DNA from: Chthonomonas sp. UBA2387
GTDB lineage: Bacteria > Armatimonadota > Fimbriimonadia > Fimbriimonadales > Fimbriimonadaceae
DNA length: 64,000 nucleotides
Direction of reading: 5' to 3'
NCBI GenBank assembly: GCA_002343445.1
Contig: DDSP01000048.1
Location: 5,086 to 69,085, forward strand
In this document: one piece after another, positions 25,116-33,324 of the stretch
Position numbering within the stretch: the stretch's first letter is position 1
How the letters are laid out: each line of letters opens with the position of its first letter
The notes under the pieces: model-generated
Told to the model about the DNA's origin: nothing
Database searches by the model: none
What the model saw: the letters and a program-made list of their open reading frames with translations, nothing else
Made by a program: the position numbers and the translations under genes

Positions 25116-28100
25116 CTAGGGGAAGTTGACCGCAGGCGGCGGGATGCCGTCGCCGCTCCTGCACCGATTGTCTTCGTCGCGCGAGTCGAGAGAAGCCGGG
25201 TAGTCGGCGCAGCCGTTGCCCGAGAAGTCGATCCTGGAGGACACGTCGGCATCGTTGTCGAGCCCCGAGCCCAAGGGCTTGACCGGTAGGCCGCCGCCCT
25301 CGGTGGTATCGAAGATCTTCACACCCGCGCACGAGTTGCCCGTGAACCAAAGGTAGCCGCCTGCCGTGGTGAGCCAGACGTTTTGGAGGGCGACGCCTTC
25401 CACTTTCACAAAGCAGTTCGCAGGAATGGCCACTCCGGTGAACCCCGAGCCCGTCGCCTGGCCTCCGCGCACGATGACGGCCGTCGTCTTGCCCTCGCTT
25501 GCCGCGAGCCCCATCAAGCCGAGCCCTGCGTTCAGGGTGTTGTCTTCCAGCGTGTAGCGCCCGTCGCTGATGCCCAGCCCTTGACCCCCGCCCGCCGTGT
25601 TCCCGCGCAGCGTGCATTGCGTCAAGTCTTGGACGGCGATGGCATACACGGTGGAGCCTTGCACCTGGTTGCTTTCGATGAGACAAGGCTCGGAGACGGG
25701 CCCCGTCGTCCCGCCGCCCTCGAGGTCGCCGTCCACGGCGATCATGCCGGTCACCGTGTTGCCCCTGATGGTGACGGGCGCGTGGACCTCGTTCACCACG
25801 ATGGCCAAAGCCCCGGACGCGGGGACGATGTTGTTCTGGATGAGCACATGCTCCAGAACGGCCGCCCCAGTCTCGACGTAGATGCGCGGCGCGGGTCCAG
25901 TGGTCGGGAGGAACTCGTTGTCGACGACCTCGATGCGGTCGTTGGCTGCGACGGTGCGGCGAGAGCGTGGCGAGAAGTGGACCGAGTAAGCAACGTCCAG
26001 CCGCTTCTCGAACTTGTTCAGGCTGAAGCGGGCCGAGCCCTCGCCGAGCCCGTCAGGGTCGTTCAACAGCAGCGTGGCGTCGGCCATCCGACTGTTGTGG
26101 GCATGAACTCCGCTCACCTCTCCGCCCAGGCCGAGACTCAGAGCGTGTGTGACCCGCCACAGGAACGAGCCCTTGCCCTTGACGTTGGCGTAACTGTGTC
26201 GGTCCCGGTGGCGGAGGACCGCTTGGGCTTCGCCTTGGAACTCGGCGTCGTCCCAGAGCAGCGAGAGTCCCGCGGTGGATTCGGCGTCGACGCGGACGTC
26301 CTGGTACCGACCTCCCTGAACCATCAGTTCGCAGGCGGCATCGGCGCGTCCGGTTGCGCCGAGGAACTCGAAATCGCCGCCGACCTCGCAACCATCCAGC
26401 CGCCCGGTGAGCAGCCCGCCACGCTCCAACTGGACGCGGAAGAAGTCGAACGTCCCGTGGGTGAATTCGCCTTCGACTTCGGTATCAAGGGTGGTCGTCG
26501 TGTTGCGGATGCCCGTGGCCGTGCCGATGAGCCGCGCCTTGGCCGTTCCTCGGAACCCAAGAATGCCTGTGTCGGAGTTGACGTTGTCCAGGGTGAGTTC
26601 GGTCTCGTGGCGGAGTGTCAGGTTTTGGTCGAGCCGGTTCAGGGTCAGGTTGCGGAGGCCGATGTCCGCTCCCGCGTCGGCGGTGAGTGCCAGGTTCAGG
26701 TCGCCGATGGTGCTGGTCTCGGTCACCAGCGGCCCGTTGAACAAGCCATCGAAGGAGAGGCTGGGCGCGACGAGTTCGCTCACAACAGCGCCAACCGGGG
26801 TTGCCGCTGGTCGAGAGCGCACCGGGCCAGGCGAAGGAAACTGGACGGCCACGGGCCCGGCGAACGCGCAATCGCGGAGCGTCACGCTGGCCGACGCTTG
26901 GATGGCGACTCCGGTGTCGCACGTCCATCCGGTGAGCACTGCGCCGACCGGCGCTTCGACCACGGGCGAGCCGGTGGTGCCGCCCAGCCGCACGCGATAG
27001 CCTTCACCCGGCACGATGCGAACCGATTTCGACAGCACGAGGCGCGTGAACCGCAGCGTGCGGTTGGTTCGGACTTCCACCGTTCCCGTTGCGTCTTCGT
27101 TCAGACGAGGGAGCAACGCCGCGATGGCGGGTTCGAGTTCGGTGAAGTGGTCGCTGCTTCCCGGCGGGATCGTGTCCACCACGTATACGGTCGGCCCCGA
27201 CGAGACGGCTTGGGCGACAAGACCGTACACGCTGAACCCGCTGAGGTCGGCTGCGACACGGCGCTGCGCGGCATCGAGGCGGCTGGTCAGGGGCTGCCAG
27301 GCGCCTTCCACCAGTTTCGCCACCCGCAGGTTCGCGGGTTGCACGCCTGTGGGCAACCGGTCGGGGTCGTAGGCGATCGAGAGTTCTGCGACGCCGTCGA
27401 ACAGCAAGCCGTCCGGCGAGAGGTCCACCGTTGATCCAGCGACAAGGTCTGGGTTCGGCGGTACGCTTACGTTGCGGTCCATCCGGATACGGGTCGGTCC
27501 GCGAAGTGCGCCACTTGGGACGGTCAGCCGCACGGCTCCGTCGGCTGTCGCCACCAATCCCCCCTCGGTGCCGAGTATCGCCCCTTCGATGACCGACAGT
27601 GCCAACGGGCTGCTCTTCAAGTCGCCTAGTTGCGCACGGACGGCGGCGTTCCCAGGAGTCAGGCCTTCGACCTCGGTGGGGACCCCTTCGTGTAGGCGCA
27701 GCCGATCGGCGCCTTGGATCACCGACCACGTCAAAGTCCCCGGCGCGGTCGCGACCACCTGCCCTGACGCATTCACGGGATGGCAGGGCAGGACCCGCCG
27801 CTCGGCGACAAACAAATCGGTCGGGCTGACCTCGAGGGTTGCGGCTCCCTGGATGTTGGTCCAAGCGGGCCACGATTCGAGACCGATCCTCACCTCGCCG
27901 TCCACGCGGGCAACCACCGGGCCGGTGCCGTCCGCGCCGGTGTGGAGCAATAGGGCGTAGGGATGGGTGCCCGCAGCGAGGCTTGGCGCCTGGGCGCGGG
28001 CTTCACCCGCCAAGCCGCGCGCGATCACCGTGCGCTGGCCGGCGACCAACAGCTCGGCCGAACGGGCGGATTCGGGACCCGCGGCGGCGAGCGACGCCCA

Positions 28101-28223
28101 GATCATGCGAAGCGCTCCAGCGTCTGGCTTGGAGCCTCCGCCACCCCCGCAGCTGGAGGTCAGGGCGCAGGCGAGGAGGAGTCCAAGTCTGGCGCAGAAC
28201 GGCAACTCGGCCGCACGCTTCAT
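25116..28223 (-). CDS. Large lipoprotein with ZU5-like domain and parallel beta-helix
   Basis: 1035 residues. The lipobox LTSSC near residue 24 is followed by GGGGG. About residues 50-240 hold Ig-like beta segments (TLEVSPTDLFVAERRVLPC; VEGLTPGNAAVRAQLGDL). A ZU5-like domain follows (GTEGGLVATADGAVRLTVPS, GALRGPTRIRM). The C-terminal two thirds are short strands with turn patterns of a right-handed parallel beta-helix (GNTVTGMIAVDG, NQVQGSTVYAI, GNTAGGGQGL), as in pectate-lyase-like adhesins or glycan-binding proteins. Function unknown; surface-exposed. The ATG at 28223 fits the signal peptide, and TAGAAT (28237 down to 28232) ends 8 bp upstream. A longer start at 28304 is rejected. Confidence 0.72.
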   Translation of the reverse strand: MKRAAELPFCARLGLLLACALTSSCGGGGGSKPDAGALRMIWASLAAAGPESARSAELLVAGQRTVIARGLAGEARAQAPSLAAGTHPYALLLHTGADGTGPVVARVDGEVRIGLESWPAWTNIQGAATLEVSPTDLFVAERRVLPCHPVNASGQVVATAPGTLTWSVIQGADRLRLHEGVPTEVEGLTPGNAAVRAQLGDLKSSPLALSVIEGAILGTEGGLVATADGAVRLTVPSGALRGPTRIRMDRNVSVPPNPDLVAGSTVDLSPDGLLFDGVAELSIAYDPDRLPTGVQPANLRVAKLVEGAWQPLTSRLDAAQRRVAADLSGFSVYGLVAQAVSSGPTVYVVDTIPPGSSDHFTELEPAIAALLPRLNEDATGTVEVRTNRTLRFTRLVLSKSVRIVPGEGYRVRLGGTTGSPVVEAPVGAVLTGWTCDTGVAIQASASVTLRDCAFAGPVAVQFPSPGPVRSRPAATPVGAVVSELVAPSLSFDGLFNGPLVTETSTIGDLNLALTADAGADIGLRNLTLNRLDQNLTLRHETELTLDNVNSDTGILGFRGTAKARLIGTATGIRNTTTTLDTEVEGEFTHGTFDFFRVQLERGGLLTGRLDGCEVGGDFEFLGATGRADAACELMVQGGRYQDVRVDAESTAGLSLLWDDAEFQGEAQAVLRHRDRHSYANVKGKGSFLWRVTHALSLGLGGEVSGVHAHNSRMADATLLLNDPDGLGEGSARFSLNKFEKRLDVAYSVHFSPRSRRTVAANDRIEVVDNEFLPTTGPAPRIYVETGAAVLEHVLIQNNIVPASGALAIVVNEVHAPVTIRGNTVTGMIAVDGDLEGGGTTGPVSEPCLIESNQVQGSTVYAIAVQDLTQCTLRGNTAGGGQGLGISDGRYTLEDNTLNAGLGLMGLAASEGKTTAVIVRGGQATGSGFTGVAIPANCFVKVEGVALQNVWLTTAGGYLWFTGNSCAGVKIFDTTEGGGLPVKPLGSGLDNDADVSSRIDFSGNGCADYPASLDSRDEDNRCRSGDGIPPPAVNFP

Positions 28224-28231
28224 CGTCCACC

Positions 28232-28252
28232 ATTCTAACACAGAGGTAGGCT
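28232..28252. promoter_or_regulatory. Overlapping divergent -10 elements
   Basis: TAGAAT on the minus strand (28237-28232) and TAGGCT on the plus strand (28247-28252) lie 8 and 9 bp before their start codons (28223 and 28262). Only 38 bp separate the two starts, so both promoters must overlap and neither mRNA can have much of a leader. Confidence 0.6.
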
Positions 28253-28261
28253 GAGTGCAAC

Positions 28262-29197
28262 GTGGTTTTCTTGGCCGCCAGCCTGCTGTGGACGTCGGTT
28301 GCACCGGACCTGACGCGCGTCATCGAGGAGTTCCCGTCGGCGACGGCGCACCGCTACGCCTTGCGCGACGACACCGGCGCGACGATGGACTGTCTGAAGG
28401 TGGCGCAAGGCGCGAAGCCGGGTTACTTCGGCGTGTACCACACGCTCTCCGAGGGCGCGTTCACGCTCAAGCTGGCCCGATCGAGCGACCTGCTCAACTG
28501 GCGCTGGGTGGTCAACTTGGACCGACGCGCGCATCAGGGCACGTTGCGCATCGAGGGCCAACGCGTGTTCCTGGCCTACGAGAAGGACCAACCAGGCAAG
28601 CCCAACTGGATCCGAGTGCGCGAGTACGCCAGTCTCGACCAACTGATCGCCAACGAGTGGAGCCGCGAGTTCGACATCCCGACCACGCTGTCGAAGTTCG
28701 CCGAGGGCACGCCGCACATAGAATCCGTCCGCACCGCTCCCGACGGCAAGACCGTAGTGGACCTGGGGTTCCACTACTACCGCGACGGCAAGGTGGACCG
28801 CCAAGCGAGTGGGACGCTGACGGACTTCGCCCAGTGGCGCGCAAGGCCCAGCGACGCCCTCAACGACGCCATCGAGAAACTCGGCGTGAAGGGCAACATC
28901 GGCGACCGGGACGCGGTTGCGCTCGGGTTGCAGCGGGCGTGGGTCGTCGAAGGCATGAAAGTGCCCGACGATTGGGCGACGTGGGGTCTTTACTTCCTCG
29001 ACCGGGTCACTCAGGACGTGCGCCCGCTGAAGTTCCAAACGCACGGCGGCTCGAAGGCGGCGGCGAACCCGAGCGTGACCGTCTGCGTTTCGCCTCGTGG
29101 CAAGCAGTGCGTGGTCGTGTCTCTGTTCATCCCTTCGCAAGGGGCGGCGGAAGGCGAGGCGGGCCAACTGCTGTTCTATCGCGAAATCGAGTTCTAA
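28262..29197 (+). CDS. Exported protein with GH43-like five-bladed propeller features
   Basis: 311 residues from a GTG. A short hydrophobic lead (VFLAASLLWTSVA) looks like a signal peptide. Segments YHTLSEGAFTLKLARSSDLLNW and GFHYYRDGKVDRQ resemble blades of five-bladed propeller enzymes (GH43/GH62/GH68 clan), where 'SSDLLNW' is typical of a blade joining a secreted sugar hydrolase. I cannot place the catalytic acids with confidence, so an enzyme activity is not claimed. It is followed at 18 bp by a DapA-like gene. Confidence 0.55.
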   Translation: MVFLAASLLWTSVAPDLTRVIEEFPSATAHRYALRDDTGATMDCLKVAQGAKPGYFGVYHTLSEGAFTLKLARSSDLLNWRWVVNLDRRAHQGTLRIEGQRVFLAYEKDQPGKPNWIRVREYASLDQLIANEWSREFDIPTTLSKFAEGTPHIESVRTAPDGKTVVDLGFHYYRDGKVDRQASGTLTDFAQWRARPSDALNDAIEKLGVKGNIGDRDAVALGLQRAWVVEGMKVPDDWATWGLYFLDRVTQDVRPLKFQTHGGSKAAANPSVTVCVSPRGKQCVVVSLFIPSQGAAEGEAGQLLFYREIEF

Positions 29198-29215
29198 GTC
29201 AGAATGATCGGGTCC

Positions 29216-30106
29216 ATGTCCAACCACTCCACGCAACGCGATTGGGGCCGTTTGATCACGGCAATGCTGACGCCGTTCGCCGAGGACGGCTCGGTGGCTT
29301 ACGCCGAGGCCGCCCGATTGGCCAAGTGGCTGGTCGAGGTCCAACGGAACGACGGGCTGGTGGTGAGCGGCACGACGGGCGAATCCCCCACGTTGGACGA
29401 GGACGAGAAGCTGCGGCTGCTGGACACCGTTCTGGAGGCCGTTGGTGATACGGCATCGGTCATCTTCGGGGCAGGCACCTACAACACCGCCGAGAGCATC
29501 CGCCTGGCCAAAGCCGCCGAGCGTGCCGGCGCGCACGGCGCGATGCTGGTCAACCCGTATTACAGTCGTCCTGGGCAGGAGGGGTTGTACGCCCACTTCG
29601 CCGCCGTTGCCGAGTCGGTTTCGCTTCGCGTGATGCTGTACAACATCCAGGGGCGGTCGGCGATCAATCTGGAAACGCCGACGCTGATGCGGTTGACGGA
29701 GGTCGCCAACATCGTGGCCGTCAAGGAGGCCAGCGGCAACATCGGCCAGATCGGCGACGTGTGCGCTTCGGTGCCGGACGGCTTTCGCGTGTATTGCGGC
29801 GACGACGCCCTGACCTTGCCGGCGCTCGCTTTGGGCGCGCATGGGGTGGTGAGTGTTGCGGGCCACGTGTTGGGTCGGCAGATCAAGGAGATGATCGAGC
29901 GGTTCCCTTCGGACTGGCCCGAGGCGTTGCGTCTGCACCGCGAGATGCTGCGTCCCACGCGGGCTTTGTTCCAGTATCCGAACCCCGTGCCGGTCAAGTT
30001 CGCGTTGAGCCTGCGCGGCTTCGCGTGCGAGAGCGTTCGGTTGCCGCTGGTCGTTCTGGACGAGCATCAGAAGCAAGACATCCGGCGGGCTTTGCCGATT
30101 CTTTAG
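29216..30106 (+). CDS. dapA: 4-hydroxy-tetrahydrodipicolinate synthase family protein
   Basis: 296 residues, a class I TIM-barrel aldolase. GTTGESPTLDEDEK is the pyruvate-binding Thr-Thr-Gly-Glu motif; YNIQGRSAINL carries the catalytic Tyr and Arg; VAVKEASGNIGQI carries the Schiff-base Lys. C-terminal NPVPVKFAL is also DapA-like. It condenses pyruvate with aspartate semialdehyde in lysine and diaminopimelate synthesis, although closely related sugar-acid aldolases share these motifs. The ATG at 29216 is chosen over 29204: CAGAAT (29200-29205) ends 10 bp upstream and would be destroyed as a promoter by the earlier start. Confidence 0.9.
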   Translation: MSNHSTQRDWGRLITAMLTPFAEDGSVAYAEAARLAKWLVEVQRNDGLVVSGTTGESPTLDEDEKLRLLDTVLEAVGDTASVIFGAGTYNTAESIRLAKAAERAGAHGAMLVNPYYSRPGQEGLYAHFAAVAESVSLRVMLYNIQGRSAINLETPTLMRLTEVANIVAVKEASGNIGQIGDVCASVPDGFRVYCGDDALTLPALALGAHGVVSVAGHVLGRQIKEMIERFPSDWPEALRLHREMLRPTRALFQYPNPVPVKFALSLRGFACESVRLPLVVLDEHQKQDIRRALPIL

Positions 30107-30158
30107 GGGTTCGGCTGAGGTTCGGATTGATTTGGGGCATGGTTTGGTCGCTCTTTGG

Positions 30159-30761
30159 CTAACCGCATGCCAGTTCGCGAAGGGGACGCGAGACCCAGGG
30201 CAATCGCTCGGCATCGGCGAAGCGCCAGAGAGTCTCGTCCCCCTTGCCCGGCGACAAACCGATGCGCGTGCCGACCCGCACTTCGGCGACTGGCGAAGCG
30301 GGTGGCATGAGCCGGAGCGGCGAGGCGGCATCGAACAGGTCCAGCCCGTACCGCGAGCCATCCAGCCCGAAGGCCTGGGCGAGCTTGCCCGGCCCGGAGA
30401 GCAGGTCGCGGTCGCGGGCGGCCTTGGCGCGGCGACTCCTCATGATCGCCAACCCTTCGAGGGGTTCGGCGGCCCGGAGCAGCACCGCCGCTCCCAAGCC
30501 CGGTTCGAGCGCCGTCACGTTGAGCATCCAGTGGTTGCCGTACGTGAAGTAGAGGTAAGCGCGTCCCGGCGGGCCGAACATCGCCCGATTCCTGGGCGTC
30601 TCGCCCCGGAATGCGTGGCATCCGGGGTCCTCGGGGCCATAGGCTTCGGTCTCGACGATGCGGGCGGCGCAGCCGTCGGTGGCCAGCGTCCACCCCAGCA
30701 AGGCCCGCGCGCCGTCCACCACATCCTCGGCCAGCAGCCGCACCATCGCTTGTGGGGTCAC
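30159..30761 (-). CDS. 3-methyladenine DNA glycosylase (AAG/MPG family)
   Basis: 200 residues. Key AAG features: RIVETEAYGPEDPGCHAF (catalytic Glu in ETEAY), TPRNRAMFGPPGRAYLYFTYG with the intercalating Tyr region, NVT, and LLSGPGKLAQAFGLD with GTRIG near the end. The monofunctional glycosylase removes alkylated or deaminated purines. It starts at GTG (30761), with an in-frame ATG at 30746 as an alternative. It converges on dapA with a 52-bp gap. Confidence 0.93.
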   Translation of the reverse strand: MTPQAMVRLLAEDVVDGARALLGWTLATDGCAARIVETEAYGPEDPGCHAFRGETPRNRAMFGPPGRAYLYFTYGNHWMLNVTALEPGLGAAVLLRAAEPLEGLAIMRSRRAKAARDRDLLSGPGKLAQAFGLDGSRYGLDLFDAASPLRLMPPASPVAEVRVGTRIGLSPGKGDETLWRFADAERLPWVSRPLRELACG

Positions 30762-30898
30762 CCAGATGTGTTACCCCAGCAACGGGTACTGGTTGTCTTG
30801 CGGCGTACCCGGTAAAACTTCCAGCGTCGGGTCACAACCACCCGGCAGAGTTACCGTTAGACCTTTCGAGACGGCTCCGCTTCGGCGGGGCCGTCGCC
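30762..30898. other. Structured non-coding gap with several inverted repeats
   Basis: No ORF. CGGGTAC (30783-30789) pairs with GTACCCG (30805-30811); GGTTGT at 30791-30796 could pair with ACAACC at about 30834; GTTACC copies occur at both ends. The gap ends with an 11-bp stem closed by TTCG (30870-30880 with 30885-30895), probably the terminator of the minus-strand esterase operon, though without a T tract. It may be a leader RNA or small RNA, or only decayed repeats. Confidence 0.4.
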
Positions 30899-31501
30899 TT
30901 ATGTCGGGGTCGCCCACTCGGTGGCCAGCCGCACGTCGTCGCGGGTCAGCCCGTGCCCGGTTTCCAACACCACGTGGTCCACTTCCGCGCCCCGGTCGCG
31001 CAGCATGGCGGCGAGTTCGCGCGCGTTGTCGAGCGGCAGGATCGGATCGGTGCGTCCGCTGAGCAGCAACACCCGCTTGCCTTCAAGGCTCAGTTGTGGC
31101 GGATCGGGGAGCACAACCATCGCTCGCAGCAAGACGGCGCGGTCGAGGAGTTCGGGGCGCCGCAACAGGAGCGTGCATGCGATGTTCGCGCCGTTCGAGT
31201 AGCCCATCGCCGAGATCGGAAGCGTGAACCCATACTCGGTGGCCGCATTGCCGACGAACTCGCCCAGTTCCTGAGTCCTCGCTTCGACGTCCTCTAAATC
31301 GAACACGCCTTCGGCGTAACGGCGGAAGAAGCGGGCCATGCCGTGCTCGCTGACTTGGCCGCGCGGCGAGAGGACGGCATCGCCCGGAAAGAAGGTCTGG
31401 GCGAGCTCGACAAGGTCGTTCTCGTCGCCGCCGGTGCCGTGCAATGCGAGGACGGTGCGGCCGGTTTCGCCCGGCACCCAGCGGTGGATGAAGGGACTCA
31501 A
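30899..31501 (-). CDS. Alpha/beta hydrolase, phospholipase/carboxylesterase type
   Basis: 200 residues. The oxyanion-hole strand TVLALHGTGGDENDL, nucleophile elbow MGYSNGANIA, acidic residue in LLLSGRTDPILPL and final His in VLETGHGLT form a complete catalytic triad. Length and order match the Est/phospholipase-carboxylesterase (dienelactone hydrolase-like) group. The TTG start overlaps the stop of the upstream gene (TTGA), with GGGGAG 6 bp before it. Substrate unknown; small acyl esters are likely. It belongs to a minus-strand unit with a 2TM protein and a CoA transferase subunit. Confidence 0.85.
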   Translation of the reverse strand: MSPFIHRWVPGETGRTVLALHGTGGDENDLVELAQTFFPGDAVLSPRGQVSEHGMARFFRRYAEGVFDLEDVEARTQELGEFVGNAATEYGFTLPISAMGYSNGANIACTLLLRRPELLDRAVLLRAMVVLPDPPQLSLEGKRVLLLSGRTDPILPLDNARELAAMLRDRGAEVDHVVLETGHGLTRDDVRLATEWATPT

Positions 31502-32112
31502 TAGAAGCTCCCCGGATGCTCGACTTCGTAGGCGTCCACCGTGTCTTTGGCGTCCTTCAGCGTCATCTTGTACCGCTCGCGCAAGCCTTTGATGGCCTCG
31601 ATCTTGTTCGTGCCGGAGGCCTGCTCCAGATAGGCGGCGACTTCGTCGTGGTCGTAAGAGGGCGTCTTCTTCCGCTTTTCTTTGCGCTGCTCTCTGGCGA
31701 TCTTCTTCTGCTTCCAGTCTTGGAACTCGTGCTCTTTGTTGAGCCCAAGGAGTGCGGGGATGACCTCGAGCATCATGAAGATGCCCCATGGACCGATGAC
31801 CCATCCCGGCCAGAAGTAGCCCCGGCCCTGCGTGGTGAAGAACCAGATGAGGACGCAGACAAGCCCGGTCGAGAACCACGAACCCACCTCGGAACCGACC
31901 TTGCTGCGGCGGGCGGCCTTGAACTCCTTGCGCAACTGCTGGTCGGCCTGCTCTTCTCGGAGCTTTTCGGCGGCACGCTGCACGGCTTCGGGCGGGATGC
32001 CCAGTTCGGCGGCAGCCTCTTCGAGTTGCTGGTGCGACAGCCCGCCCGAGCCTTCGCGGACGGCGAGCTCGAGGATTTTGCGCGCTTCGTCTTCCTGGTA
32101 GAACTGCTGCAC
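31498..32112 (-). CDS. 2TM-domain protein with L7/L12-like C-terminus
   Basis: 204 residues. An N-terminal helical domain (EARKILELAVREGSGGLSHQ, EEAAAELGIPPEAVQRAAEKL) resembles the small helical module found before '2TM' domains. Two transmembrane helices lie at about 78-95 (GSWFSTGLVCVLIWFFTT) and 100-122. A basic stretch (KKIAREQRKEKRKK) follows, then KIEAIKGLRERYKMTLKDAK, the pattern of the ribosomal L7/L12 C-terminal domain. The combination suggests a membrane-anchored, cytoplasmic protein-binding domain; function unknown. GTG start 3 bp after the CoA transferase stop. Confidence 0.7.
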   Translation of the reverse strand: MQQFYQEDEARKILELAVREGSGGLSHQQLEEAAAELGIPPEAVQRAAEKLREEQADQQLRKEFKAARRSKVGSEVGSWFSTGLVCVLIWFFTTQGRGYFWPGWVIGPWGIFMMLEVIPALLGLNKEHEFQDWKQKKIAREQRKEKRKKTPSYDHDEVAAYLEQASGTNKIEAIKGLRERYKMTLKDAKDTVDAYEVEHPGSFY

Positions 32113-32115
32113 GTT

Positions 32116-32817
32116 TCAGGTACGGGGCCGGGTGGTTCGGCGTTCGATGCGTTTCTCGAAGTTTTGGCCATGGATGAGACGCTGGACAAAGATGCCCGGC
32201 GTATGGATGTTGTCGGGATCGAGAGCACCGACCTCCACGAGTTCTTCGACCTCGGCGACGGTGACCTTGCCGGCAGTGGCCATGGCCGGATTGAAGTTGC
32301 GGGCCGTCTTGCGATAGACCAGGTTGCCGCTCGCGTCGCCCTTCCACGCCTTGACGATGGAGAGGTCGGCGTGAAGGGCTGTCTCCATGACGTACATCTC
32401 GCCGCCGAACTCGCGCGTTTCCTTACCTTCGGCGACCACGGTGCCGTAGCCCGTCTTGGTGTAGAAGGCCGGGATGCCCGCGCCCCCGGCTCGGCAACGC
32501 TCGGCCAGCGTGCCTTGGGGGTTGAACTCGAGTTCGAGTTCGCCCGAGAGGAACTGCCGCTCGAACTCGGCGTTCTCGCCGACGTAGGAAGAGACCATCT
32601 TCTTGATCTGGCGCGTTTGGAGCAGAAGTCCGAGCCCGAAATCGTCCACGCCGCAGTTGTTGCTGATGAACGTGAGGTCTTTGACGCCCGAATCGCGCAG
32701 GGCGAGGATGAGGTGCTCGGGGATGCCGCACAGGCCGAACCCGCCCGCCATGATGGTCATGCCGTCCCAAAGGAGGCCGTCGAGCGCCGATTTCGCATCC
32801 GCATAGACTTTGTTCAC
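32116..32817 (-). CDS. scoA: CoA transferase subunit A (succinyl-CoA:3-ketoacid type)
   Basis: 233 residues, the usual subunit A length. It shows MTIMAGGFGLCGIPEHLI near the N-terminus, the glycine-rich motif family I signature, then LTFISNNCGVDDFGLGLLL, ELELEFNPQGTLAERCRAGGAGIPAFYTKTG-type region, and KAWKGDASGNLVYRKTARNFNPAMATA. Subunit A works with subunit B, which holds the catalytic Glu, to transfer CoA between succinate and 3-oxoacids. No subunit B gene is next to it or anywhere in this window, which is atypical. The GTG start has GAGG about 9 bp upstream. Confidence 0.93.
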   Translation of the reverse strand: MNKVYADAKSALDGLLWDGMTIMAGGFGLCGIPEHLILALRDSGVKDLTFISNNCGVDDFGLGLLLQTRQIKKMVSSYVGENAEFERQFLSGELELEFNPQGTLAERCRAGGAGIPAFYTKTGYGTVVAEGKETREFGGEMYVMETALHADLSIVKAWKGDASGNLVYRKTARNFNPAMATAGKVTVAEVEELVEVGALDPDNIHTPGIFVQRLIHGQNFEKRIERRTTRPRT

Positions 32818-32830
32818 TGGGGCAACCTCG

Positions 32831-32865
32831 CCAACCGGACCCTGCCGTCCGGTTGGATCATGATA
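32831..32865 (-). promoter_or_regulatory. Promoter and 5' hairpin of scoA
   Basis: TATCAT on the minus strand (32865-32860) is a likely -10 element. Directly downstream a perfect 10-bp inverted repeat (32831-32840 and 32847-32856, arms CCAACCGGAC and GTCCGGTTGG) would sit at the mRNA 5' end or serve as an operator. The rest of the 228-bp gap up to hicA shows no ORF. Confidence 0.5.
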
Positions 32866-33015
32866 CTTGACGCTCCTCGGCGGCGATGTGCCAGCATGCG
32901 CATGAGGCAGTGTTGCGGAGTGACGAACTTGGTGGGTCGCCCGCCCCGCCGGGAGGCCGAGATAGATGAATTCGATTGAAACTGGGAACAAATGGGTGGC
33001 CTTTGTTGTAAATAG

Positions 33016-33035
33016 TGACATCATATGTGATGTCA
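33016..33035. promoter_or_regulatory. Inverted repeat before the HicA-like gene, candidate operator
   Basis: Arms TGACATCA (33016-33023) and TGATGTCA (33028-33035) are perfect inverted copies around TATG, 10 bp before the start at 33046. TAAATA at 33009-33014 may be the -10 box. The HicB-like protein has a ribbon-helix-helix-type C-terminus, so autorepression through this site is plausible. Confidence 0.6.
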
Positions 33036-33045
33036 GGGTGCCATC

Positions 33046-33324
33046 ATGAGCCGAAAGCGATTGATTGACGCTTGGCGTAGCGGGCACCGCAAGGGCTACA
33101 AGCTGAACGAGGTGAAGGCTGAACTTGAAGCGCACGGATTCGTCGTGGTGCCGACGACCAAGCATTGGAAGGCGACCCACGCCGATCTGGCCGAGTGCCC
33201 CGACTTTCCGGGCGGAAGGGTCAACTTCAGCGCTCACGCCTTCGGGAAGCAGGGCGAGATTGATCCGGCTGCGATCAAGGACTTCACCCGCGCGATCGAC
33301 TGGATTGAAAAGCAAAAGCAATGA
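33046..33324 (+). CDS. HicA-like toxin
   Basis: 92 residues. LNEVKAELEAHGFVVVPTTKHWKATH resembles the HicA dsRNA-binding-like fold: helix, then strands with the catalytic His. The GSH triplet usual in HicA reads TKH, so Gly-Ser are lost but the His position is kept. The C-terminal half (GRVNFSAHAFGKQGEIDPAAIKDF) has the expected third strand and second helix. HicA proteins cleave mRNA and are neutralised by HicB. Its stop overlaps the next gene (ATGA), and it is the first gene after a palindrome. It might instead be a diverged non-toxic relative. Confidence 0.62.
   Translation: MSRKRLIDAWRSGHRKGYKLNEVKAELEAHGFVVVPTTKHWKATHADLAECPDFPGGRVNFSAHAFGKQGEIDPAAIKDFTRAIDWIEKQKQ

Noticed and set aside
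25383..27434. A 683-residue plus-strand open frame opposite the beta-helix lipoprotein
   Set aside because: No domain, signal or ribosome-binding site; the minus strand has a lipobox and a promoter.
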